Position numbers and translations under genes: made by a program
In this document: positions 41,270-49,736 of the stretch, piece by piece
Position numbering within the stretch: the stretch's first letter is position 1
Layout: every line of letters starts with the position of its first letter
Assembly (NCBI RefSeq): GCF_011044975.1
Contig: NZ_JAAKZV010000003.1
Coordinates: 57,676 to 121,675, forward strand
Reading direction: 5' to 3'
Length of the DNA: 64,000 nucleotides
DNA from: Streptomyces coryli
GTDB lineage: Bacteria > Actinomycetota > Actinomycetes > Streptomycetales > Streptomycetaceae
The notes under the pieces: model-generated
Databases searched by the model: none
The model's input: only the letters and a program-made list of their open reading frames with translations
What the model was told of the DNA's origin: nothing

Positions 41270-41605
41270 TCAGCGGCGGCGGAGCGTCCGGGTGATGGCG
41301 ATGCGGGTGAGCCAGCCGAGGCCGGCGGTGAACAGCGGGGGCCAGACGACCGGGGTGACCGTGTAGAGGACGAGCACGGCGAGCGGGAGCGAGGCGAGGT
41401 GCGCCCAGCGGTGGCGGCGGAAGAGGTCCGGCACGGCGAAGAAGGCGATGGCCGCGGCGGTGGTCGGCAGCCCGTACTTCTGGGCCTCGAAAATGGCGAA
41501 TGCGGCGAGGAAGAGGGTGAGTGCGCCCCAGGCGATGCGGCGGGTCCAGGTCAGGACGGCGAGGGCGGGGGCGGTGGTGTGGTTCATGGCGGTCATGGCG
41601 GTCAT
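41270..41605 (-). CDS. Small integral membrane protein, unknown
   Basis: A 111-residue protein with three or four hydrophobic segments. Three ATGs in one frame (41605, 41596, 41587) are part of a 9-bp repeat ATGACCGCC; the first is 6 bases after GAGGAG and is chosen. First gene of a two-gene membrane operon behind two palindromic operators. Not recognised. Confidence 0.6.
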   Translation of the reverse strand: MTAMTAMNHTTAPALAVLTWTRRIAWGALTLFLAAFAIFEAQKYGLPTTAAAIAFFAVPDLFRRHRWAHLASLPLAVLVLYTVTPVVWPPLFTAGLGWLTRIAITRTLRRR

Positions 41606-41625
41606 GGCGGTCTCCTCGGATCTGC

Positions 41626-41642
41626 GGCTAACAGCGTTAGCC
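41626..41642. promoter_or_regulatory. Palindromic operator candidate, proximal copy
   Basis: GGCTAAC-AGC-GTTAGCC, perfect 7-bp arms, 21 bp before the small membrane protein start. TetR-type dimensions. Confidence 0.7.
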
Positions 41643-41661
41643 TGTCGTGAGACCAATATGA

Positions 41662-41678
41662 GGCTAACGCCGTTAGCC
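41662..41678. promoter_or_regulatory. Palindromic operator candidate, distal copy
   Basis: GGCTAAC-GCC-GTTAGCC, the same 7-bp arms as the proximal copy, 36 bp away centre to centre. It lies between the small membrane operon and the stop of the kinase-WD40 gene. Confidence 0.7.
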
Positions 41679-41707
41679 GTCAATCCCCGTGGGGTAGCGA
41701 ATCCTTG

Positions 41708-44700
41708 TCAGCGGCCGGCCGGGAACCGAGCCAACTCCCAGTCCAGCTCCCACAGTCGGGGCGCGACACCGCGGGCCGAGGTCAGCAGGCGGTGGCCGTG
41801 GGCGGTCGGCACGGCGGCCTCGACCCAGCTGGTCAGGCCCTCGATGATGCGCACGCTCCGGCCCGTGACCACGTCCCACACCACCGCCGTCTCGTCACGG
41901 CCGCCGGTGACCGCGAAGCGGCCGTCCGGAGTGAAGCGGACCGTCACCGGGTCGTGGCCGTGGCGGTCGGTGTCGTAGCGGAATTGGCGGATCTGGGTGC
42001 CGCTCGCCACGTCCCAGAGGCGGATCACCGCCTCGCCGGTGCTGCCCGCGGTGAGCAGCAGCCGCTCGTCCGGGCTCAGGCACAGCGCCGCCACGCTGAA
42101 GAGGTGGGCCTTGATGCGGTGCAGCAGGCGGCCGGTGGCCAGGTCGGTGAGGCGTACGTAGCCGTCCAGGCCCGCGGCGGTCGCGGCCAGGCGGCCGCCC
42201 GCCTGGGCCCAGACTGTGGCGGCGATGCCGCTCGGCTGCCCCTGGAGGCGGTCGTCCCCCGGCTCCTCGGTCGCCGACCAGCGCAGCTCCCCCGTGGTCA
42301 GGTCCCGCAGGTGTACGGAGTCGTCGCCGGAGCCGATCATCGCGAGCGTCTCGTCGCCGGCGAAGCAGGCGGTACGGGAGTGGTGGTCGGTGCCGTCCAG
42401 TACCCGAAGGCAGGCGCCGGTGCCGGTGTCCCACAGCCGCACCTCGCCGCGCGACGCGGTCAGCAACCGGCGGCCGTCGGCGCTGAGGGAGACCTGGCGA
42501 ACGGGGTGGGACTTGTTCCGCTCTGGGTCCGGGTGCGGGCGCTCCGGGAGCCGCATCTCGCGCAGCAGGGTGCCCACTTCCGCGTCCCAGATCTTGATCT
42601 CGCCGAGGTAGCCGCCGGTGGCGGCCACCCGGCCGTCCCCGGTCACGTCTACCGACATCACCCCGGTTTCGCCGAGCGTCCGGCCCGGCCACGCCGCGCG
42701 CAAGCCGGTGCGGCGCAGCACCGCCGCCAGCCGCCGCCAGGCGGCGAGCACCTCCGGCTCGCGCTCGTAGCCGGGCGTGGCGCGGACCGCGGCCAGCAGC
42801 CGCACGGCCTCGCGGTGCCGTCCTGCCACCCGCTCCGCCTCGGCCTCGGCCAGGCGGTCGGTCACCCGCGTTGCCAGCCGGGCCAGTTCGGGCTGCGCGC
42901 GGGGGCGGCCGAGGGCGGGCGGCGCGGCGTAGGCGGAGGGCAGCTGCCAGCGGTGCAGCGCGCTGTTGCGGCCCGCGGACATGGCCGTACGGGCGTCGCC
43001 GGCGAGCCGGACGTCGGCCACCGGCAGCGACTCGAGGAGGCCGAGCGGCGCCGGCGGACCCGTGCTGCCGGGCTTGTAGAAGGTGCGCAGGCACTGGCCG
43101 GTGTCCAGGTCCCACAGCCGGACGGACTGGTCGGACGCGCCGGACAGCAGCCGCCGGGCGTCCGCGTCGAACGACAGCGCCGCGACACCGTACTTGTGCC
43201 CGCTGAGGGTGCGCACGGGTCGGCCGGCCGGCAGGTCCCAGACGTGAATCGGGCCGTGGTTGGTGCCGATCGCGGCGAGCCGTCCGTCGCGGCTCAGCCG
43301 CAGCGCCGTCGGCTGGTGCTGCTCGGGCAGCACGGTGAGGTGGGTCCGGTCTCCCCCGGCCGGATCCAGGACGGCGAGCTGCCGGGTGAGCGCCAGCACC
43401 AGCCGCGTACCGTCCGGGCCGAACTCGGCCGCCGCGCCCTGCTCTTCCTCGGCGAGCACGGCGCGGGCCCCGGTGCGCAGATCGAACAGCACCGCGACGC
43501 CGTCGCGCACCCACAGCAGCCGCCCGCCATCGGGGGCGAGTCGGATCGCGGCGCGGGAGAGCGTGTCCCAGTCGCCGCCGGTGCCGTACGGGGCGTCGAG
43601 CGTGTGCAGGCAGGCGCGGGAGTCGAGGTCCCACACCCGCAGCGTGCCGTCCTCGCCCGCCGAGGCCGCGAGCCGGGCGTCGGCGGTGACGTCCACGGCG
43701 CGCACCCGGGACCGGTGGCCGTCGAGGGCGCGCAGCAGCTTCCCGGTGGCCGGATCCCACAGCGATACGGTCCCGTTGGCCTTGCCCAGGACCACACCCC
43801 GGCCCCCGGTCGCGAACCGGGCCGTGCCGTCGGCGGGCAGCAGGCTCGGGACGTAGGCCGCCTCGACCTCGACGCCGCGCGCGTCCACGACCCGGCCGGA
43901 GTCGAGCGCGCGCACCACCTCCCGCACCTCCGGCTCGTCGCGCGGCAGCTGCTCCAGCAGGCCGCGGGCGGCATCGAGGTCACCGCGCTCCAGATGCACC
44001 TGGGCGAGCAGCAGCCGCGCCCGCCACGAGTCCCCCACGGCCGTACGGACCGACTCCAGTTCGGTCACCAGGCCGACGTCGGAGACCTCACCGCGGCGCC
44101 AGCGCAGCAGCCCGGCGTTGTACGTGGCCCGCGGATGCTGCGGGTCGGCGGCGAGCGCGGCCGCGAAGGAGCGGGTGGCGCCGTCGGGGTCGCCGAGGTC
44201 GAGCAGGGAGAGGGCGTGGTTGTTGTGGCCGTCGGCGCGCAGGTCGGTCAGGCGGGGTTCGGGGCGCGGATACGGGCGGCCGAACAACTGGGCATACACC
44301 GCGGCGAGTTCGCCGGCGACGGCGGTCATGGAGGCCGGGCGGTCGGCGGCGTCCGGGCGCAGGCAGCGCGCGAGGAGGCGGGCCAGCAGCGGCGGCAGGA
44401 CCGGCAGGCCGTCCTCCTCGGGGCCCTCGTACGCCTCCAGCACCGCGCCCGCGGCCGGACCGGCCGGCCACAGCACGCCGCCGGTGAACATCTCCAGCAC
44501 CGTCACCGCGAAGCTGTACACGTCACTGCACCGCCCGACGCTGCCGCCGGCCGCCTGCTCCGGCGAGGCGTACGGCGGGGTCATGCCGCCGCCGGCGGCA
44601 AGGCCGAAGTCGGTGAGCTTCGCGGTGCCGCCGTCGCCGAGGAGGATGTTCGCGGGCTTGACGTCCAGATGCGGCACCCCGGCAGCGTGCGCGTGCTCCA

Positions 44701-45139
44701 GTCCCCACGCGGTCTGCACCGCGATGTCGAGGATGCGCGCGAGCGCCTCGTCCGGCTCGCCCTCGTACAACCGCCGCCCGGCGATCCGCTCCGCGAGACT
44801 GCCCCCGGGCACGTACTCGGCGAAGAGCCGAGGCACACCGCCGAGGGTGCGCACGTAGTGGCAGGCGCAGACGTGCGGATGCGGTCCGAGCGACACCCAC
44901 GTCTGCGCCTCGGCGGCGAAGCGGTCTCGCGCCACCGGGGCCGACAGCGGGCTCTTGACGGCGAGTTCGGTGCGCCAGCCGAGGTGCCGGACGCGATGCA
45001 CCACGCCCATGCCGCCGCGGCCGAGCACGCCGAGCACCTCGTACTTGCCGTCGATCACGGCGCCGGTCCGCCACTCGCCCCCGCCGGTCGCGGTGTCCGG
45101 TGCGAACCCGGCAGGCCGCGTCACCTGCCCGTCGCTCAC
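41708..45139 (-). CDS. Ser/Thr kinase - TPR - WD40 protein (paralogue 1)
   Basis: A 1143-residue protein. Kinase domain about 30-300: GRGGMG at 40-45, Lys62 (AVKSP), HLDVKPAN at 157-164 in place of HRD, DFG at 177-179, and SPEQ in the activation segment. A helical TPR-like part (about 315-450) is followed by two WD40 propellers (about 450-700 and 780-1140; GTLRVWDLD, IHVWDL, SVRLWDLDTG, RLWDV...). No membrane helix, unlike PknB types. The GTG at 45139 overlaps the FHA-kinase stop by 4 bases. The layout suggests a sensor/scaffold kinase; the Arg-to-Leu change makes it a non-RD kinase. Confidence 0.87.
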   Translation of the reverse strand: MSDGQVTRPAGFAPDTATGGGEWRTGAVIDGKYEVLGVLGRGGMGVVHRVRHLGWRTELAVKSPLSAPVARDRFAAEAQTWVSLGPHPHVCACHYVRTLGGVPRLFAEYVPGGSLAERIAGRRLYEGEPDEALARILDIAVQTAWGLEHAHAAGVPHLDVKPANILLGDGGTAKLTDFGLAAGGGMTPPYASPEQAAGGSVGRCSDVYSFAVTVLEMFTGGVLWPAGPAAGAVLEAYEGPEEDGLPVLPPLLARLLARCLRPDAADRPASMTAVAGELAAVYAQLFGRPYPRPEPRLTDLRADGHNNHALSLLDLGDPDGATRSFAAALAADPQHPRATYNAGLLRWRRGEVSDVGLVTELESVRTAVGDSWRARLLLAQVHLERGDLDAARGLLEQLPRDEPEVREVVRALDSGRVVDARGVEVEAAYVPSLLPADGTARFATGGRGVVLGKANGTVSLWDPATGKLLRALDGHRSRVRAVDVTADARLAASAGEDGTLRVWDLDSRACLHTLDAPYGTGGDWDTLSRAAIRLAPDGGRLLWVRDGVAVLFDLRTGARAVLAEEEQGAAAEFGPDGTRLVLALTRQLAVLDPAGGDRTHLTVLPEQHQPTALRLSRDGRLAAIGTNHGPIHVWDLPAGRPVRTLSGHKYGVAALSFDADARRLLSGASDQSVRLWDLDTGQCLRTFYKPGSTGPPAPLGLLESLPVADVRLAGDARTAMSAGRNSALHRWQLPSAYAAPPALGRPRAQPELARLATRVTDRLAEAEAERVAGRHREAVRLLAAVRATPGYEREPEVLAAWRRLAAVLRRTGLRAAWPGRTLGETGVMSVDVTGDGRVAATGGYLGEIKIWDAEVGTLLREMRLPERPHPDPERNKSHPVRQVSLSADGRRLLTASRGEVRLWDTGTGACLRVLDGTDHHSRTACFAGDETLAMIGSGDDSVHLRDLTTGELRWSATEEPGDDRLQGQPSGIAATVWAQAGGRLAATAAGLDGYVRLTDLATGRLLHRIKAHLFSVAALCLSPDERLLLTAGSTGEAVIRLWDVASGTQIRQFRYDTDRHGHDPVTVRFTPDGRFAVTGGRDETAVVWDVVTGRSVRIIEGLTSWVEAAVPTAHGHRLLTSARGVAPRLWELDWELARFPAGR

Positions 45140-46497
45140 CGCCCCGCCCGCTCCAGCGCCCGGCGCAGCTCCCCCGCACTCTGGAAGCCGATCTCCGGCC
45201 GCTCCACCAGCGCCCGGTCGATGACCTCGGCCAGCTCCCCGGGAATGCCCGAATCCCGCCGCCGGATCGGGATCGCCGGCTCCTGCAGCACCACGTGCCA
45301 CGGGTCCTTCCCGCGCGGGAACTCACGCGGCAGCGCCCCGGTCAGCATGTGATACAGGCAGGCCGCCAGCGCCCATACGTCCACAGCCGGCGCCGCCTTG
45401 CGGAAGTTGATCACCTGCTGCCGCGGCATGAACGTCGGCTTGCCCGCGGTCGCCCCGGTCCGCGTCAGTCCGCTCAGCCCCGCCTGGTCGAAGGCCTTCC
45501 CGATCCCGAAGTCCGCGATCTTCGCGGTGAGGGACCCGTCGCCCTCCTCGTGCAGCAGGATGTTGGACGGGCTCAGGTCGCGGTGCACCACCCCCTGCTC
45601 ATGGGCGTGCTCCAGGCCCTTGAGCGCCTGCACCGCGATCCGCACCGCCTCCCCCGCCGGCAGCCGCCCGCCGCGCTTCTCCAGCAGCCGGTCCAGGCTG
45701 CCGCGGATGCAGAACTCGGTGGTCAGGTAGAAGGTGCCGTTGGCGAACCCGGCGTCGTGCAGCGACGCCACATGCCGGTGCTTGAGCGCCCGGGTCAGCG
45801 CCACCTCGCGCAGGAAGCGGGCCCGCGCGGTCGCGCTCGCGGCCACCTTCGGCAGCATCACCTTCAGCGCCACCTCCGCGCCGGTCGACTCGTGCCGGGC
45901 GAGGTAGACCGCGCCCATCCCGCCGCGGCCCAGCTCCCGGAGCACGACGTAGCCGCGGATCGAGTCCAGGTCGGGGCGCCCGCCCTGGGCCAGGTCCAGC
46001 AGCAGGTTCAGCACCGCCGCCGGCTCGGCCTGGCAGGCCGCGCAGAGGATCTCACCGGCGCGGCCGCCCGCCTCCTCGCCGACCTCGCGGCCGCACTTGG
46101 CGCACTGGGCGAGCACCAGGGTGGCCTGCCGCGCGATGCCGATGCGCAGCACGGTCTCGCCCAGCCGGATCTCGTCGCCGTCTGCCAGGTCGTGCTCGGG
46201 ATACGACTCCGCCGCGGCCTGCTCGGGGGTGAGGCCCTTGCGCCGCTGGCCGATCTTCTCGCCGTTGACATAGGTGCCGTTGAGGCTGCCGAAGTCGCGG
46301 ATGCGGATGTCCGGCGGGTTGATGTCCAGCAGGCAGTGGTGGCGGGAGACGGTCTTGTGGTGCGCGTCGTCCGGCACCCGCGGCGCGCAGTCGGCGGAGC
46401 GGCCGAGCACACAGGTCGTACGCTCGTCGAAGACGTACTCGCCGGGCTCGAGGCGGCCCTTGACGAGGGTGAGGGTGACGGCGGCCGGGGACGTCAT
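45136..46497 (-). CDS. FHA domain - zinc ribbon - Ser/Thr kinase
   Basis: A 453-residue protein. The FHA domain (about 10-122) keeps GRS at 32-34, SRHH at 51-54 and SLNGTYVNG at 71-79, which read phosphothreonine. A CxxC pair at 132-135 and 152-155 looks like a zinc ribbon. The kinase (about 183-450) has GRGGMG, Lys212, HRD at 305-307 and DFG at 329-331; the usual APE is replaced by MPRQ. FHA plus an active-looking RD kinase suggests it is the signal reader and activator of the cassette. It overlaps both neighbours by 4 bases. Confidence 0.9.
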   Translation of the reverse strand: MTSPAAVTLTLVKGRLEPGEYVFDERTTCVLGRSADCAPRVPDDAHHKTVSRHHCLLDINPPDIRIRDFGSLNGTYVNGEKIGQRRKGLTPEQAAAESYPEHDLADGDEIRLGETVLRIGIARQATLVLAQCAKCGREVGEEAGGRAGEILCAACQAEPAAVLNLLLDLAQGGRPDLDSIRGYVVLRELGRGGMGAVYLARHESTGAEVALKVMLPKVAASATARARFLREVALTRALKHRHVASLHDAGFANGTFYLTTEFCIRGSLDRLLEKRGGRLPAGEAVRIAVQALKGLEHAHEQGVVHRDLSPSNILLHEEGDGSLTAKIADFGIGKAFDQAGLSGLTRTGATAGKPTFMPRQQVINFRKAAPAVDVWALAACLYHMLTGALPREFPRGKDPWHVVLQEPAIPIRRRDSGIPGELAEVIDRALVERPEIGFQSAGELRRALERAGR

Positions 46498-48827
46498 CGT
46501 TCTCCTTCGGGTCGTACGGGACCGGTGGTGAAGTCCAGCTGCCCGTCCGCGGCGTCGGCCCGTACGGCCGCGCCGTCGGCAAGGTCACCGGCAAGCAGCG
46601 CGCGGCCCAAGGGCTGGACCAGCAGCCGCTCGACCGCCTGCTCCAGCGCGCGGGCACCGGCCCGGGCCCCGGAGGCCCGGCCGAGGAACAGCCGGCGGGC
46701 GGCCCCGGTGAGGGTGAGGTCGACGCGGCGGCCGGCCAGCCGCTCGCCGACCTGGGCGAGCAGCTTGTCCAGGATCTGCTCCAGGGCGGCGTCGTCCAGC
46801 GGCGCGAAGACCACCACGCGGCCGATCCGGCCGAGGAGTTCGGGCCGCAGCTCCTGGTGGAGGGCGGCCATGACCGGCTCGGCAGCGGCCTTCGCGGAAC
46901 GCAGGAAGCCGAACGCCCCACCCGCCGCGGCCGCGCCCGAGCCCAGGTTGGTGGTGAGGATGACGACGCTCTCGTTGAACGGCACCCGCCGCCCGCGGGC
47001 GTCCGTCAGCTGCCCCTCGTCGCAGATCTGCAGCAGGATGTCGAGCACCTCCGGGTGCGCCTTCTCCACCTCGTCGAAGAGCACCACGCTGTGCGGGTGG
47101 TCCCGCAGCGGTCCGCTGAGCTGCCCCTCGCGGTCGTGGCCGACATAGCCGGGCGGGGCGCCCAGCAGCCGCGAGATCGAGTGCCGCTCCTGGTACTCGG
47201 ACAGGTCGATGCGCACCAGCCGTCGCTCGTCCTCGAAGAGGAACTCGGCGAGCGCCTTGGCCAGTTCGGTCTTGCCGGTGCCGGTGGGCCCGGCGAAGAG
47301 CAGCACGCCGACCGGGCGGCGCGGATCGCCGAGACCCGACCTGCCGGTGCGCACCGCCTCGGCGACGGCCCGTATCGCCTCCTCCTGACCGACCACGCGG
47401 CGGCGCAGATGCTCCTCCATCGCCAGCAGCCGCCCCGCCTCGTCCGCCGCCACCCGCTCCAGCGGCAGCCGGGCCCGCTCGGCGACGGCCGCGGCGACCT
47501 CCTCCCGGCCGATGCGTACGGGCCCGGCGGGTGGGGGCGAAGTGTCGGGGGTGAGGGTGCGGATGCGGGCGGCGGCGCACGCCTGGTCGAGGGCGTCGAT
47601 GGCCTTGTCCGGCAGCCGCTGCTCCGGGAGATGGCGGACGGTCAGGTCCACGGCGGCCGCGGCCGCCTCCGCGTCGATGTCCACGCCGTGGTGGCCGGCG
47701 AGCGACTCCAGCAGCCCGGCGAGGATCTCCACCGCCTCCGCCCGGCTGGGCTCGTCCACCCAGATCACCTCGAACCGCCGCTGCAGCGCCGGGTCGTCCT
47801 CGATGTCGCGGCGGTACTCCCCCGGCGTCGTGGCGCCGATGCAGCGCAGATCGCCGCGGGCGAGGGCGGGCTTGAGGATGTTCGCGGCATCGCTCGCGCC
47901 GCGGCCGCCGGCGTGCAGCACGGTGTGCAGCTCGTCGATGAAGAGGATCACCTCGGGCGAACTGCGGGCCTCCGCGAGGACCTTCTGCAGCCGGTCCTCG
48001 AAGTCGCCGCGGTGCGGGGCGCCGGCCACCAGCGCGGCCATGGACAGCTCGACGATGCGGGCGCCGGCCAGCTCCGCGGGCGCGTCGGCGGCGGCCAGCC
48101 GGGCGGCAAGGCCCTCGACCAGGCCGGTCTTGCCGGTGCCTGCGTGGCCGACGAGGACGGCGTTCGCCTTGCGCTGGCGGAGCAGGACGCGGGCGAGGGC
48201 GCGCAGTTCGGGGCCGCGGCCGATCAGCGGCGGCAGCTTGCCGTCGCGGGCGAGCGCGGTGAGGTCACGGCCGTACCGGTCGAGGAGCGGGGTCTTGCTG
48301 TCCGTAGCGGCATCGCCGGGGAAGAAGGCGGCCACCGGGTCGCTGATCCCGTGGCCCGCAAGCACCTTCAGGCCTACGGGCGTCAGTGCCTCCAGCGCCG
48401 CCCGCAGCAGGTCCACCGCGCTCACCGTCGCCGCGCCGGACCGCTCCGTCGCGCGGGTGAACACCCGGCGGGCGGCGCGGCTGCGGTGCGGCACGCCGCC
48501 CGCCCCTGCCCCGGCCGCACCGCTCGCGGCGAGCGCGTCGCGCAGACCGCGGCGCAGCTGCCGCGGGTGCACGCCGGCGGCGTCGAAGCGCTCCCGTACC
48601 CGCACGGCATCGGCCGCGACGGCCGCGCGCTCGGCGGCGCTCGGGCCGCGGCGCCCCAGCACGTCGTCCAGGTCCCGCCGGCACAACGTGCCGAGCCCCA
48701 CCAGCAGATGGTCCGGCTCCACCGCCGCCGCCCGGCCCACGCGGGCCTCCAGCCGCGCCCGGCCGAGCACGAAGACGACGCTGTCCGCGTACGTGCCGCC
48801 GCCCCTGCCGCTCCCGCTCCCGCTCAT
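46494..48827 (-). CDS. ClpA/ClpB-type AAA+ ATPase
   Basis: A 777-residue two-ring AAA+ protein. A divergent Clp_N-like region (1-150) precedes D1 with GHAGTGKT at 227-234 and FIDE at 296-299. D2 has GPTGTGKT at 513-520, LLGAPPGYVGHDREGQL and LFDEVEKAHPEV. There is no coiled-coil M domain of ClpB length and no clear ClpP loop, so partner protease use is open. In this setting it may unfold or remodel a phosphorylated target. The ATG at 48827 follows GGGGGA; an in-frame GTG at 48860 is possible. First gene of the coupled operon. Confidence 0.88.
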   Translation of the reverse strand: MSGSGSGRGGGTYADSVVFVLGRARLEARVGRAAAVEPDHLLVGLGTLCRRDLDDVLGRRGPSAAERAAVAADAVRVRERFDAAGVHPRQLRRGLRDALAASGAAGAGAGGVPHRSRAARRVFTRATERSGAATVSAVDLLRAALEALTPVGLKVLAGHGISDPVAAFFPGDAATDSKTPLLDRYGRDLTALARDGKLPPLIGRGPELRALARVLLRQRKANAVLVGHAGTGKTGLVEGLAARLAAADAPAELAGARIVELSMAALVAGAPHRGDFEDRLQKVLAEARSSPEVILFIDELHTVLHAGGRGASDAANILKPALARGDLRCIGATTPGEYRRDIEDDPALQRRFEVIWVDEPSRAEAVEILAGLLESLAGHHGVDIDAEAAAAAVDLTVRHLPEQRLPDKAIDALDQACAAARIRTLTPDTSPPPAGPVRIGREEVAAAVAERARLPLERVAADEAGRLLAMEEHLRRRVVGQEEAIRAVAEAVRTGRSGLGDPRRPVGVLLFAGPTGTGKTELAKALAEFLFEDERRLVRIDLSEYQERHSISRLLGAPPGYVGHDREGQLSGPLRDHPHSVVLFDEVEKAHPEVLDILLQICDEGQLTDARGRRVPFNESVVILTTNLGSGAAAAGGAFGFLRSAKAAAEPVMAALHQELRPELLGRIGRVVVFAPLDDAALEQILDKLLAQVGERLAGRRVDLTLTGAARRLFLGRASGARAGARALEQAVERLLVQPLGRALLAGDLADGAAVRADAADGQLDFTTGPVRPEGER

Positions 48828-48910
48828 TCGCGATCCCCCGTTCTCCGCACCCGGAGGCACGGTAATCCATTACGGTGGCGGACATAACAATGTCATGCGG
48901 CGATACGGGA

Positions 48911-49654
48911 TCAACCCGGGCGGCGCGGGCGAGGCCCGCGCCTGGTCCCCGGAAGCGCGCCGGCCGCCGGGGCCGGCGTCCGGAAGGTCTCCGGGTCGGG
49001 GGCGGCGGCGACCATCGAGCCCTCGGCCGCCTCCCGTTCGTCGCCCAGGCCGACCAGGAGGTTGACGCAGTGCGGGGCGAGGATGTCGAAGACCCCCTGG
49101 CCGTCGTAGCCGAACCAGCCGCTGACCTCCAGCAGCACGAAGCCGTGCACCATGGTCCACAACTGCCCGGCGACGGCGCTCGCGTCGTCCTCCCGGAGCC
49201 GGCCGGCCGCCATCGACCGGCGGACCACGGTGACCAGCTGCTCGAAGGAGGCGTTGGCGATCGGCGCCGGGCTCGCGCTGCGCTCGGCCGTCAGGTCGTG
49301 CACCGGCGGCAGCCCGGCTCCGGGCGCGGTCGCACCGAACATGAGCCGGTAGCGCTGCGGATGGGCGAGCGCGTAATCCCGGTAGGCCAGGCCGATGGCG
49401 AAGACGTCCTGCACCGGGTCGGTGGTCCGCGGCGCCTCGGCCAGCCGCCGGTCGAAGCGGGCGAACGCCTCCAGCGTCAGCGCCTCGTACAGCCCGGCCA
49501 TGCCGTCGAAGTACGTGTAGACCGCCATGCTCGACGCCCCGATCTCGGCGCACACCTTGCGCGCCGACAGGCTCTCGGGCCCGCCGTCCTCGAGCAGCCG
49601 CAGGCCCGCGTCGACGAGACGGTCCCGGGTCGGCGGCTCCTTACGACGTGGCAT
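48911..49654 (-). CDS. TetR/AcrR family transcriptional regulator
   Basis: A 247-residue protein with a TetR_N helix-turn-helix (about 8-58: AGLRLLEDGGPESLSARKVC, then SSMAVYTYFDGMAGLYEAL) and a C-terminal WHG-type domain (YRLMFG, FVLLEVSGWFGYDG). The basic Pro-rich tail is probably disordered. The ATG has no ribosome binding site; TATAAC lies 6 bases upstream, so it may be leaderless. It is divergent from kinase-WD40 paralogue 2 across 82 bp and upstream of the Clp operon, so it could control either. Confidence 0.85.
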   Translation of the reverse strand: MPRRKEPPTRDRLVDAGLRLLEDGGPESLSARKVCAEIGASSMAVYTYFDGMAGLYEALTLEAFARFDRRLAEAPRTTDPVQDVFAIGLAYRDYALAHPQRYRLMFGATAPGAGLPPVHDLTAERSASPAPIANASFEQLVTVVRRSMAAGRLREDDASAVAGQLWTMVHGFVLLEVSGWFGYDGQGVFDILAPHCVNLLVGLGDEREAAEGSMVAAAPDPETFRTPAPAAGALPGTRRGPRPRRPG

Positions 49655-49736
49655 GACGCAGTTATACCTGCCAGCGGTGGTTGAGGAATCATCCGCCTGG
49701 CGACCTTCGCACAGACCGGAACGGGGAGACCGAACG

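Noticed and set aside
41708-48827. Type VI secretion cluster (ClpV-like ATPase with FHA and kinase)
   Set aside because: No VipA/VipB, Hcp, VgrG, TssJKLM or other structural gene is present, and T6SS is not expected in this lineage. The ATPase is described only as ClpA/B-like.
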